Of a stretch of DNA of 20,897 nucleotides, positions 1 through 7,214 are shown piece by piece. Made by a program: the position numbers and the translations under genes. A model generated the notes under the pieces. It made no database searches, was not told the DNA's origin, and was given only the letters and a program-made list of their open reading frames with translations. Each line of letters opens with the position of its first letter. Within the stretch, counting starts at the first letter, position 1. Source of the stretch: CAYTNY01 sp964439215 (GTDB lineage: Bacteria > Oederibacteriota > PGYV01 > CAYTNY01); contig CAYTNY010000034.1 of NCBI GenBank assembly GCA_964439215.1, forward strand, positions 1 to 20,897, in the 5' to 3' direction.

Positions 1-9
1 GTTTCTTTA

Positions 10-15
10 TATAAT
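10..15 (+). promoter_or_regulatory. possible -10 box ahead of the purine operon
   Basis: A perfect TATAAT lies 33 nt ahead of the purS start codon, within a T/A-rich stretch with no other coding signal. A matching -35 box would fall just before the first base of the window, so it cannot be tested here. It could be the promoter of purSQLF, or a chance match in A/T-rich DNA. Confidence 0.3.
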
Positions 16-35
16 ATTTATCTAATTTCAAAGAT

Positions 36-41
36 GAGGTG
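36..41 (+). promoter_or_regulatory. ribosome binding site that fixes the purS start
   Basis: GAGGTG matches the anti-Shine-Dalgarno complement and ends 7 nt before the ATG at 49. The in-frame ATG at 34 would lie upstream of this site, so the later ATG is preferred. Confidence 0.7.
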
Positions 42-48
42 CAGATGT

Positions 49-291
49 ATGGCAAAGGTGAAGATCCATGTAACGCTTAAGGAAGGTGTTCTTGATCCGC
101 AGGGGAAAACAGTCCGTATGGCTCTGGATAAGATGGGATATAAAGACATAACAGATGTAAGGATAGGCAAATATATAGAAATAGAAACAAAAGGGGCTAA
201 GACAAAGAAAACAGAAAAAGAAATAAATGAAATATGCGATAAACTGCTTGCAAACCCGAACATAGAAAAATACACTTTTAAAATTTCATAA
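49..291 (+). CDS. purS: Phosphoribosylformylglycinamidine synthase subunit PurS
   Basis: PurS is the small structural subunit of FGAM synthetase. It bridges PurQ and PurL and is thought to help channel ammonia in the fourth step of purine synthesis in the cytoplasm. From the ATG at 49 the protein has 80 residues, the normal PurS size. It has the expected pattern: a first beta strand (AKVKIHVTLKEGVLDPQG), a helix (TVRMALDKMGY) and a second strand with VRIGKYIEIE. An in-frame ATG at 34 would add MRCRC, which does not look like the family, and the ribosome binding site at 36-41 supports the later start. purQ follows after 32 nt, and the purS-purQ-purL order is typical of bacteria with the small PurL. 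Identification rests on family pattern and context. Confidence 0.95.
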   Translation: MAKVKIHVTLKEGVLDPQGKTVRMALDKMGYKDITDVRIGKYIEIETKGAKTKKTEKEINEICDKLLANPNIEKYTFKIS

Positions 292-323
292 ACTGAAAGT
301 GCAAACTCCAAGGAGACATATAA

Positions 324-1037
324 ATGGCTGCTAAATTTGGTATTATTGTATTTCCCGGTTCAAACTGCGATAACGACTGTATGTGGGCCGTAAAAGATGT
401 AATGGGCCGGGACGCAGAGTTTGTCTGGCACGATTCCCACGGTATAATGAAATATGACGCAATTATCATCCCCGGCGGATTCTCCTACGGAGATTATCTG
501 CGAGCCGGCGCTATAGCGCGTTTTGCGAAAGTGATGGATGACATACACGAGTTTGCGCAAAGAGAAAACAAATATGTAATCGGGATATGCAACGGATTTC
601 AGATACTTCTGGAAGCGGGGCTGCTTCCGGGCGCAATGATGATGAACCGGTCGCTGAAGTTTATCTGCAAGTATGTAAATCTGAAGGTTGAAAATACCGA
701 AACTCCTTTTACAAACAGGATACCGAAAGGTAAGATATTAAGAATACCTGTCGCTCATCAGGAAGGCAATTACTTTATTGACGATAAGGGCCTCAACGGA
801 CTTATAAAAGACGATCTTGCGGTTTTCAGATACTGTTCGGAAACAGGGGCAGTGACCGACAAATACAATCCCAATGGTTCGGTTTATAATATAGCCGGAA
901 TTATCAATAAAAAGGGAAATGTACTGGGAATGATGCCGCATCCGGAAAGGGCGATGAAAAAAATGCTGGGCTCAGAAGACGGAATTTTAATATTTGAATC
1001 AATAATAAACCACATAAATAAAATCCAAGGAGAATAA
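324..1037 (+). CDS. purQ: Phosphoribosylformylglycinamidine synthase subunit PurQ (glutaminase)
   Basis: PurQ hydrolyses glutamine and supplies ammonia to PurL for conversion of FGAR to FGAM. It is a class I (triad) glutamine amidotransferase of 237 residues, normal for the family. Visible motifs are FPGSNCDND near the N-terminus, PGGFSYGDYLRAGAIA (50-65), the nucleophile Cys89 in GICNGFQ, and His206 and Glu208 in MMPHPERA, which complete the triad. An AAGGAG site at 310-315 stands 8 nt ahead of the ATG. The purL start codon follows the stop by a single base, so the two subunits are almost certainly co-translated. Confidence 0.98.
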   Translation: MAAKFGIIVFPGSNCDNDCMWAVKDVMGRDAEFVWHDSHGIMKYDAIIIPGGFSYGDYLRAGAIARFAKVMDDIHEFAQRENKYVIGICNGFQILLEAGLLPGAMMMNRSLKFICKYVNLKVENTETPFTNRIPKGKILRIPVAHQEGNYFIDDKGLNGLIKDDLAVFRYCSETGAVTDKYNPNGSVYNIAGIINKKGNVLGMMPHPERAMKKMLGSEDGILIFESIINHINKIQGE

Positions 1038-1038
1038 A

Positions 1039-3294
1039 ATGGATGATTTTGATATAACTCCTGAAATAATAGCGGAACACGGATTTAAAGGCGATGAGTA
1101 CGAAAAAATACTGAAAATACTGGGAAGAAAGCCTTCTTATGTGGAAATCGGGATTTTCTCCGCTATGTGGTCCGAGCACTGCAGTTATAAGCATTCAAAG
1201 GCCATGCTGAAAAAATTTCCGACAAAGGGAAAATATGTTCTTCAGGGGCCGGGCGAAAACGCGGGCATTGTTGATACGAATACCGATCTCGGTGTTGCGT
1301 TTAAGATAGAATCCCACAACCATCCGTCTGCGGTAGAGCCTTTTCAGGGGGCCGCAACCGGTGTGGGCGGTATTTTAAGGGATGTTTTTACGATGGGTGC
1401 AAGGCCGATCGCTTCATTGAATTCGCTTCGTTTTGGAAATATAAAAAGCAAAAACACCCACAGACTGCTTCCGGGTGTTGTGGAGGGCATTGCTTTTTAC
1501 GGCAACTGTGTCGGGGTTCCGACGGTTGCGGGCGAAACGGTTTTTGAAGATTCTTATGAAGACAACTGTCTTGTGAACGCAATGACCATAGGGATAGTTG
1601 AAAAGGATAAAATCATAAAGGCGGTTGCCAGAGGCGTCGGCAACCCTGTTATGTATATAGGAGCCGCGACAGGACGGGACGGGATACACGGGGCAACATT
1701 TGCGTCAACTGAACTCACGGAAGAAACCGCTGAAAAACGCTCCGCGGTGCAGGTTGCGGATCCTTTTATGGAAAAACTTCTTTTAGAGGCGACGCTTGAA
1801 CTTATAGCGAGCGGAATACTGGAAGGGATACAGGATATGGGGGCGGCCGGGCTCACTTCATCGTCTGCTGAAATGGCTTACAGAGGAGGAGTGGGGCTTG
1901 AGATAGATATGGACAGGGTTCCCAAAAGAGAAAAAGGAATGAATGCCTATGAGGTAATGCTTTCTGAATCCCAGGAGAGAATGCTTCTTGTTGCGAAAAA
2001 AGGAAAAGAAAAAGAAGTTGAAAAAATACTCAACAAATGGAATCTGCACGCGGAAGTTATAGGGAAGGTAATAAAGAAGCAGAATCTTGTGATTATTGAA
2101 AACGGAGAAAAAGCGGCTGACATACCGGTTGCGCCGCTCGCCGACAGCTCGCACGAGTTTTTTCCCATGAAAAAACAAAAAGGCGTAAAGCCGGAATATT
2201 TAAAAGATATAAATATAAAGATAACCGATATACCGGAGCCCTCAGATTTAAATGAGACATTTAAAAAACTTATTGGATCACCCAACATAGCATCCAAAAA
2301 AGCTGTCTGGGAGCAGTATGACCATATGGTCCAGACAGGTACGGCTGTTCTTCCGGGTTCTGATGCCGCGGTTATTGACATAAAAGACAAACCGCTTATG
2401 ATCGCGTCATCAGTGGACTGCTGCGGAAGATATACGTATCTTGACCCGGAACTGGGCGGTATGATCGCGGTTGCCGAGTCAGCCAGAAATGTCAGCATGA
2501 GCGGCGCCGAGCCTGTCGCGTTCACCAACTGCCTGAATTTCGGAAATCCCGAAGATAAAGAAGTTTACTGGCAGTTTGAGAAAGCGGTGACGGGAATGAT
2601 AACGGCTGCAAGGGCGCTGCGGACCCCCGTTATAAGCGGGAACGTAAGTTTTTATAACGAGAGCCCCGCGGCGGCGATTTATCCGACGCCGGTTGTGGGT
2701 ATGGTAGGCTACATAAAAGGAAAGAAAAAAAGATACGTTAAACAGTATTTTAAAGATGATGACGATATAATACTTTTGCTTGGGGCAACAAAGGAAGAAA
2801 TAGGCGGTTCTGAATATCTCAAGGAAATACACGGAATGGTAAAGGGCCCTGTGCCTGAACTGGATCTTGTCCGGGAAAAGAAACTGCAAAAGACAGTAAG
2901 ACAGGGCATAAAAAAAGAGTACATAAAGTCGGCTCACGATATATCAAAAGGAGGGCTTGCCGCTGCTCTTGCGGAGTGCTGCATAACTTCTTCTCTGCAC
3001 GGAGAACCTATGAGAGGCGCATATACGTCTATACAGACTGATCTGCGGGCCGATGCGGTATTATTCGGGGAAACACAGTCACGCGCGGTTGTTACCGTGG
3101 CAAAAAAAGACCTGGTAAACATGAAAAAACTTGCGGCGGCAAATAAGCTTGTGGTGACGGAACTGGGAAAAACAGGAGGCCCCAGGCTTATCATTAATGT
3201 TGACTGGGCGGCAAAAAGCAACAGCAAAAAACTGGATCTGCCGCTTTCTGAAATAAAAAAGCGCTGGGAGAATGGAGTAAACAAATATGTATGA
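1039..3294 (+). CDS. purL: Phosphoribosylformylglycinamidine synthase subunit PurL (small type)
   Basis: PurL is the ATP-dependent synthetase subunit that converts FGAR plus ammonia to FGAM. At 751 residues it is the small PurL, which needs separate PurS and PurQ; both are encoded just upstream. Visible motifs include MWSEHCSYKHSK (43-54), whose His47 corresponds to the conserved catalytic histidine, and the nucleotide-binding ESHNHPSAVEPFQGAATGVGG (91-111). The duplicated second half carries RNVSMSGAEPVAFTNCLNFGNP and HDISKGGLAAALAEC. An AAGGAG site at 1027-1032 precedes the ATG. The 3' end overlaps the purF start by 8 bases, which suggests translational coupling. No key residue appears to be missing. 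Confidence 0.98.
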   Translation: MDDFDITPEIIAEHGFKGDEYEKILKILGRKPSYVEIGIFSAMWSEHCSYKHSKAMLKKFPTKGKYVLQGPGENAGIVDTNTDLGVAFKIESHNHPSAVEPFQGAATGVGGILRDVFTMGARPIASLNSLRFGNIKSKNTHRLLPGVVEGIAFYGNCVGVPTVAGETVFEDSYEDNCLVNAMTIGIVEKDKIIKAVARGVGNPVMYIGAATGRDGIHGATFASTELTEETAEKRSAVQVADPFMEKLLLEATLELIASGILEGIQDMGAAGLTSSSAEMAYRGGVGLEIDMDRVPKREKGMNAYEVMLSESQERMLLVAKKGKEKEVEKILNKWNLHAEVIGKVIKKQNLVIIENGEKAADIPVAPLADSSHEFFPMKKQKGVKPEYLKDINIKITDIPEPSDLNETFKKLIGSPNIASKKAVWEQYDHMVQTGTAVLPGSDAAVIDIKDKPLMIASSVDCCGRYTYLDPELGGMIAVAESARNVSMSGAEPVAFTNCLNFGNPEDKEVYWQFEKAVTGMITAARALRTPVISGNVSFYNESPAAAIYPTPVVGMVGYIKGKKKRYVKQYFKDDDDIILLLGATKEEIGGSEYLKEIHGMVKGPVPELDLVREKKLQKTVRQGIKKEYIKSAHDISKGGLAAALAECCITSSLHGEPMRGAYTSIQTDLRADAVLFGETQSRAVVTVAKKDLVNMKKLAAANKLVVTELGKTGGPRLIINVDWAAKSNSKKLDLPLSEIKKRWENGVNKYV

Positions 3295-4720
3295 TGAAAT
3301 AATTGACGCGGACAGCGATAAAATAAAAGAAGAGTGCGGCATTGTCGGGGTACACGGCCATACAGAGGCGTCAACTCTCGCGTACCTGGGTCTTTATGCC
3401 CTGCAGCACAGAGGGCAGGAAAGCGCGGGTATAGTTTCAATGGAAAACGGAAGGCCCTATGAACTGAAAAAAATGGGGCTTGTTTCAAAAGTGTTTCACG
3501 AGGGGAATCTTAAAAATCTAAAAGGCAACATGGCGATCGGACACGTGAGGTATTCAACAACAGGGTCGTCGCTTGTGGAAAACGCGCAGCCTATAAAAGT
3601 GGAATATATAAACGGCCCTTTGACGGTTGCGCATAACGGAAATATTGTCAATGCCGAAGAAATAAAAAGAGGCCTTGAAGAATGCGGCTCTATTTTTGAT
3701 TCAACCGCTGACAGCGAGGTATTGGTGCATTTAATAGCCAAAAACAACAAAATGGAATTTATTGAAGCGGTAAAAGCATCGCTCAGGGAGCTTAAAGGCG
3801 CGTTTTCGATCGTTCTTATGAATAAAGAATATGTGATCGCCGCAAGGGATCCGAACGGGTTCCGCCCGCTTGAAATAGGAAAACTGGACGGCGCGTATAT
3901 TACCGCGTCTGAAACCTGTGCGTTTGATCTTATAAATGCGGAGCATATAGGAACCGTGGAGCCGGGAGAGATTGTTATTCTGTCAAAGGACGGAATGAGA
4001 ACCGAACGGTTTGCGGAGCGCGGAAGAAGCGCCATGTGTGTTTTTGAGTTTATATATTTTTCCAGGCCGGACAGTATAATTTTTAACCGGTCGGTAAACG
4101 ATATAAGACGAGGGCTGGGCAATCAGCTGGGAAAAGAATCATATGTGGATGCGGATGTTGTGATCCCGGTGCCTGATTCCGGGGTCTGTGCGGCAATAGG
4201 GTTTGCGGAAGAAACCGGAATAAAATATGATATGGGGCTCATAAGAAATCATTACGTAGGCAGAACTTTTATAGAACCGTCCCAGAATATAAGGGATTTT
4301 GGAGTACGGCTGAAACTGAATCCGGTTCGTGAAATTATTGAAGGGAAACGGGTAGTGGTTGTGGATGATTCCATAGTAAGAGGAACCACATCGCGGAAGA
4401 TTGTGAAAATGATACGCAATGCCGGAGCAAAAGAAATACATTTCAGAATCTCTTCGCCTCCTGTCCATAATCCATGTTTTTACGGAATGGATTTTCCGAC
4501 AAGAACAGAGCTTATTGCGCCAACCCACTCAATGGAAGAAATAAAGAAGTATTTAAGAGTGGATTCCTTTGCTTATCTTTCAATGGAAGGGATTATTCAT
4601 GCTGTGGGCGGAAAAAAGGATAAATACTGCATGGCGTGTTTTGACGGGGATTATCCCATATCTTTGAATGCGGGGCAGCAGACCGCAAAGGATAAGTTTG
4701 AAAAACGATGCAGACCCTGA
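3287..4720 (+). CDS. purF: Amidophosphoribosyltransferase (PurF, Fe-S type)
   Basis: PurF catalyses the committed step of purine synthesis, PRPP plus glutamine to phosphoribosylamine. The 477-residue protein starts with a 16-residue leader ending in KEE before Cys17 (CGIVGV). In this family the leader is a propeptide, removed so that the cysteine becomes the N-terminal nucleophile. The PRPP loop VVVVDDSIVRGTT lies at about 356-368. Cys251, Cys397, Cys448 and Cys451 match the spacing of the 4Fe-4S ligands of the Bacillus enzyme, so this is the oxygen-sensitive Fe-S form. The ATG overlaps purL by 8 bases, with GGAG 9 nt ahead. It is the last gene of the purine run; a 310-base gap follows. Confidence 0.98.
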   Translation: MYDEIIDADSDKIKEECGIVGVHGHTEASTLAYLGLYALQHRGQESAGIVSMENGRPYELKKMGLVSKVFHEGNLKNLKGNMAIGHVRYSTTGSSLVENAQPIKVEYINGPLTVAHNGNIVNAEEIKRGLEECGSIFDSTADSEVLVHLIAKNNKMEFIEAVKASLRELKGAFSIVLMNKEYVIAARDPNGFRPLEIGKLDGAYITASETCAFDLINAEHIGTVEPGEIVILSKDGMRTERFAERGRSAMCVFEFIYFSRPDSIIFNRSVNDIRRGLGNQLGKESYVDADVVIPVPDSGVCAAIGFAEETGIKYDMGLIRNHYVGRTFIEPSQNIRDFGVRLKLNPVREIIEGKRVVVVDDSIVRGTTSRKIVKMIRNAGAKEIHFRISSPPVHNPCFYGMDFPTRTELIAPTHSMEEIKKYLRVDSFAYLSMEGIIHAVGGKKDKYCMACFDGDYPISLNAGQQTAKDKFEKRCRP

Positions 4721-4874
4721 CAGAAAGTATTTTACGGGCGCAAATATGCGGACGGGCCTGAAGAAAACCTGAAAGTTAAATAAGTATATGCGCCGGAATA
4801 TCAAATGTATATCCGGAAAGGGCATAGAAACCTGAGTTTTCGCTGTATCCAAAAAAAAGGGGCAAAAAAACTAC

Positions 4875-4904
4875 TTGAAAAGAGCGGCAGGCTTATTGTA
4901 TACT
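4875..4904 (+). promoter_or_regulatory. sigma-70-type promoter of the hisC operon
   Basis: TTGAAA (4875-4880) and TATACT (4899-4904) are separated by 18 nt, and each matches the consensus at five of six positions. Transcription would start near 4911 and give a leader of about 120 nt before hisC. It is the best promoter I can find in the gap, and it sits immediately upstream of the first Rex-like palindrome. Confidence 0.65.
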
Positions 4905-4912
4905 TAAAAATA

Positions 4913-4944
4913 CCCTTGTGAAATGGTGTTACAAGGGATTTTTT
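4913..4944 (+). terminator. hairpin plus T-run, possible intrinsic terminator of the purine operon
   Basis: CCCTTGT (4913-4919) pairs perfectly with ACAAGGG (4931-4937) around an 11-base loop. Flanking A-rich and T-rich bases could extend the stem past one bulge. Six T follow at 4939-4944. This is a fair intrinsic terminator for transcripts reading out of purF. The same bases form the first Rex-like palindrome. They also lie within the first 35 nt after the predicted start of the hisC transcript, where a terminator would be awkward. Termination, operator function, or both are possible. Confidence 0.45.
4916..4934. promoter_or_regulatory. putative Rex operator, site 1
   Basis: TTGTGAAATGGTGTTACAA is an imperfect 19-bp palindrome with a left half identical to the known Rex half-site TTGTGAA. 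The right half matches TTCACAA at five of seven positions. It would cover roughly +6 to +24 of the predicted promoter, a position suited to repression. The published Rex consensus has a 4-base spacer, and this site has 5. Assignment rests on half-site identity, the second copy and the presence of rex in the same gene run. Confidence 0.5.
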
Positions 4945-4958
4945 GTAGTAATAAGAGC

Positions 4959-4977
4959 TTGTGAAACGGTTTCACAG
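4959..4977. promoter_or_regulatory. putative Rex operator, site 2
   Basis: TTGTGAAACGGTTTCACAG contains a perfect inverted repeat, TGTGAAAC and GTTTCACA, around a single central G at 4968. It shares 15 of 19 bases with site 1, and the two centres are 43 bp apart, close to four helical turns. The left half is a full Rex half-site, and the right half TTCACAG differs from it by one base. As in site 1 the spacer is 5 bases rather than 4. A LacI- or CRP-family regulator is the main alternative, though neither standard spacing fits exactly. Confidence 0.55.
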
Positions 4978-5030
4978 AGCGGAAAGTATTTTTTTTGATT
5001 TAAAGCAAAACTGCAATTAAGGATGAAAAT

Positions 5031-6116
5031 ATGAACTTTGATATTAATAAAGCGGTAAAAGAGAGCATAAAGAATATTACCCCGTATGTTCCGGGTAAAC
5101 CTGTTGAAGAAGTGAAAAGAGAGCTGAAGCTGAAGGATGTTGTAAAACTTGCTTCAAACGAAAATCCTCTCGGCCCTTCAAAAAAAGCAGTAAAAGCAAT
5201 GCAGAAAGCAGCGGAAAATATAAATTATTATCCCGAAAGTTCCGCTTACTATCTCAGAAAAGAGCTGGCAAAACATCTGAAAGTAAAAACTGACATGCTT
5301 GTGCTCGGAAACGGGTCAAATGAACTTGAACAGCTTATAACGGAAGCTTTTGTCTCGGAAGGGGACGAGGTTTTATTTTCCGCACTGTCGTTTGTTGTTT
5401 ATCCGATAGTGACAAATATAGCCGGCGGTACGCCGGTGCAGGTGCCGCATAAGGATTTCAGGCATGATATGGAAGGTTTTGTGAAAAAACTTTCCAAAAA
5501 AACAAAACTTGTATTTTTGTGCAATCCCAACAATCCAACGGGGTCCATAATAACCACAAAGGAATTTGAGGCCTTTATGGAGAAAACTGATCCGAATACT
5601 ATTGTTGTGCTTGATGAGGCTTATTTTGAATATGCCCGCACCCGGAACAGCCCCAACGGCATCAATTATATAAAAAAGCATAAAAATCTGATAGTTTTAA
5701 GGACGTTTTCAAAAATATACGGGCTTGCCGGCGCAAGGGTCGGATATGGAATATGCTGCCGGGAGATTGCGGAGATAATAGAAAGGGTCAGGCCGCCTTT
5801 TAATGTAAACACATTGGCCCAGGCAGGAGCGCTTGCCGCGTTAAATGACAGAAAATATGTTGAAAGAACGCTTAAAACAAATGAAGACGGAAAGAAATTT
5901 CTCTGCAGAGGTTTTGAAAAGCTGGATATAAAATATTATGAAACATATGCTAATTTTATATTTGTGGCTTTTAAAACAAATGCCAAAATTATTTTTGATG
6001 AACTTCTGAAAAAAGGAGTTATTATAAGGCCGTTTTTTGACGGGTTCGCGAGAATAACCATCGGGACACCGGCGGAAAACAGGAAACTGCTGAGAGCATT
6101 AAAAGAGATCCTGTAA
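5031..6116 (+). CDS. hisC: Histidinol-phosphate / aromatic amino acid aminotransferase (HisC family)
   Basis: This is a PLP-dependent class I/II aminotransferase of 361 residues, full length for HisC. Motifs are LASNENPLGPS (40-50), LGNGSNE (92-98), CNPNNPTG (164-171), DEAYFEY (195-201), the PLP Schiff-base Lys228 in TFSKIYGLAGARVGYG, and Arg236. HisC acts on histidinol phosphate, but many members also transaminate aromatic keto acids. No other histidine gene is present, and it is followed by aroF, tyrA and aroA. In Bacillus, hisC likewise sits beside tyrA and serves both pathways. I therefore infer that it makes tyrosine and phenylalanine here, possibly also histidine. It is the first gene after the promoter at 4875-4904, with AAGGAT at 5019-5024 as ribosome binding site. 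Confidence 0.92.
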   Translation: MNFDINKAVKESIKNITPYVPGKPVEEVKRELKLKDVVKLASNENPLGPSKKAVKAMQKAAENINYYPESSAYYLRKELAKHLKVKTDMLVLGNGSNELEQLITEAFVSEGDEVLFSALSFVVYPIVTNIAGGTPVQVPHKDFRHDMEGFVKKLSKKTKLVFLCNPNNPTGSIITTKEFEAFMEKTDPNTIVVLDEAYFEYARTRNSPNGINYIKKHKNLIVLRTFSKIYGLAGARVGYGICCREIAEIIERVRPPFNVNTLAQAGALAALNDRKYVERTLKTNEDGKKFLCRGFEKLDIKYYETYANFIFVAFKTNAKIIFDELLKKGVIIRPFFDGFARITIGTPAENRKLLRALKEIL

Positions 6117-6165
6117 AGCAGCGGATTTAAAAATACAAAATGACAAATATAAGGAGGACGAAAAG

Positions 6166-7182
6166 ATGATTATTGTTTTAAAGCCAAAAACAACAAAGAA
6201 ACAGATGGACAGTATAATTGACAGGATAAAAGAGAATAAATTAAGGGCTCAGGTTTCAAAGGGAAAAGAAAGAACCATAATAGCGGTGATAGGCGATGAA
6301 CGAGTGCTTTCAACTGTTCCTTTCGGATCGTATTCCGGAGTTGAAAAAGTTATGACGGTCCTAAAGCCTTATAAGCTGGCGAGCAAGGATTTTAAAAATA
6401 CACCGTCGGTAATAAAAATAGGCAAAGGGGTAACCATCGGCGGGAAAAAGATCGCGATGATCGCCGGGCCGTGTTCCGTTGAAAACCGCAAACAGCTTTT
6501 GGCCGCGGCCAAAGGCGCGAAAGAGGGCGGAGCGAATATTTTGAGGGGCGGTGCGTTTAAACCGAGAACGTCTCCGTACGCGTTCCAGGGACTGGGGGAA
6601 GACGGCCTTAAAATACTTGCGGAAGCAAGAGAAAAATACGGGCTCCCGTTCGTTACCGAAGTTCTTGATACAAGGCACGTGGAGCTCATAAATAAGTATG
6701 CTGATATGTTTCAGCTGGGCGCCAGAAACATGCAGAATTTTGAACTTTTAAAAGAAGTGGGAAAGACAAAAAAACCCGTGCTTTTAAAAAGAGGCCTGAG
6801 TTCAACGATCAAAGAATGGCTGATGTCAGCAGAGTATATACTTTCCAACGGCAATATGAACGTGATAATGTGCGAAAGGGGAATAAGAACGTTTGAGACC
6901 GCGACGAGAAATACGCTGGACCTTTCCGCTGTTCCTCTTTTGAAAGGCCTTACGCATCTGCCGGTTGTTATAGATCCTTCCCATGGAACAGGCGTTAAAG
7001 CGCTTATCAAACCCATGGCAAGGGCCGCTGTTGCGGCAGGCTGCGACGGTCTTACCATAGAAGTGCACAGCAAACCCGAGGAAGCGCTCTCGGACGGCGA
7101 TCAGTCGCTTGTGCCGGCGGAATATAAACAGCTTGTGAAAGAATGCCGGAAAGTAGCGGCGGCAACGGGAAGAACGCTGTAA
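6166..7182 (+). CDS. aroF: 3-deoxy-7-phosphoheptulonate synthase, type I-beta with N-terminal regulatory domain
   Basis: This enzyme condenses PEP and erythrose 4-phosphate to DAHP, the first step of the shikimate pathway. The 338-residue protein has an N-terminal ferredoxin-like domain (about 1-70, MIIVLKPKTTKKQMDSIIDRI) followed by the barrel. Related enzymes with this domain are feedback-inhibited by tyrosine or phenylalanine. Barrel motifs are IAGPCSVE (99-106, metal ligand Cys103), RGGAFKPRTSPYAFQG (127-142), DPSHGTG (270-276, His273), Glu299 in IEVH, and Asp310. A strong AAGGAGG site precedes the ATG, and hisC ends 49 nt upstream. The two domains and all four metal ligands look intact. 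Confidence 0.97.
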   Translation: MIIVLKPKTTKKQMDSIIDRIKENKLRAQVSKGKERTIIAVIGDERVLSTVPFGSYSGVEKVMTVLKPYKLASKDFKNTPSVIKIGKGVTIGGKKIAMIAGPCSVENRKQLLAAAKGAKEGGANILRGGAFKPRTSPYAFQGLGEDGLKILAEAREKYGLPFVTEVLDTRHVELINKYADMFQLGARNMQNFELLKEVGKTKKPVLLKRGLSSTIKEWLMSAEYILSNGNMNVIMCERGIRTFETATRNTLDLSAVPLLKGLTHLPVVIDPSHGTGVKALIKPMARAAVAAGCDGLTIEVHSKPEEALSDGDQSLVPAEYKQLVKECRKVAAATGRTL

Positions 7183-7202
7183 AAAAAGAAAGATTAAAAT
7201 CA

Positions 7203-7209
7203 AAGGAAG
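7203..7209 (+). promoter_or_regulatory. ribosome binding site that fixes the tyrA start
   Basis: AAGGAAG ends 5 nt ahead of the ATG at 7215. The upstream in-frame ATG at 7143 lies inside aroF and has no comparable site. Confidence 0.65.
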
Positions 7210-7214
7210 TTTTT

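Larger units (their letters stand above)
4721..5030. other. 310-base intergenic region between the purine and aromatic operons
   Basis: This is the only gap over 300 bases in the window. Bases 4721-4870 contain no convincing ORF; the longest plus-strand reading frames are under 20 codons. They hold one weak imperfect hairpin (CCGG-ATAT at 4793-4801 against ATAT-CCGG at 4809-4816, 7-base loop) without a T-run. Bases 4875-4996 hold a promoter, two related palindromes and two T-tracts, listed separately. I recognise no riboswitch or T-box core sequence. An antisense ORF crosses the first part but lacks a ribosome binding site and looks like a shadow. Confidence 0.8.

Noticed and set aside
4793..4816. 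Hairpin CCGG-ATAT/ATAT-CCGG after purF as a terminator
   Set aside because: It has a bulged base and no T-run. It is kept only as a note within the intergenic entry.
4580..4852. Minus-strand ORF reaching into the intergenic gap
   Set aside because: It overlaps the purF 3' end, has no ribosome binding site, and its translation is F/I-rich like other shadow frames.
4721..5030. Riboswitch or T-box leader ahead of hisC
   Set aside because: I see no T-box specifier or antiterminator core and no conserved purine, lysine or SAM riboswitch sequence. The palindromes explain the visible structure better.
7143..7214. Longer tyrA start at 7143
   Set aside because: It lies inside aroF, adds 24 residues without family resemblance, and lacks the ribosome binding site seen before 7215.
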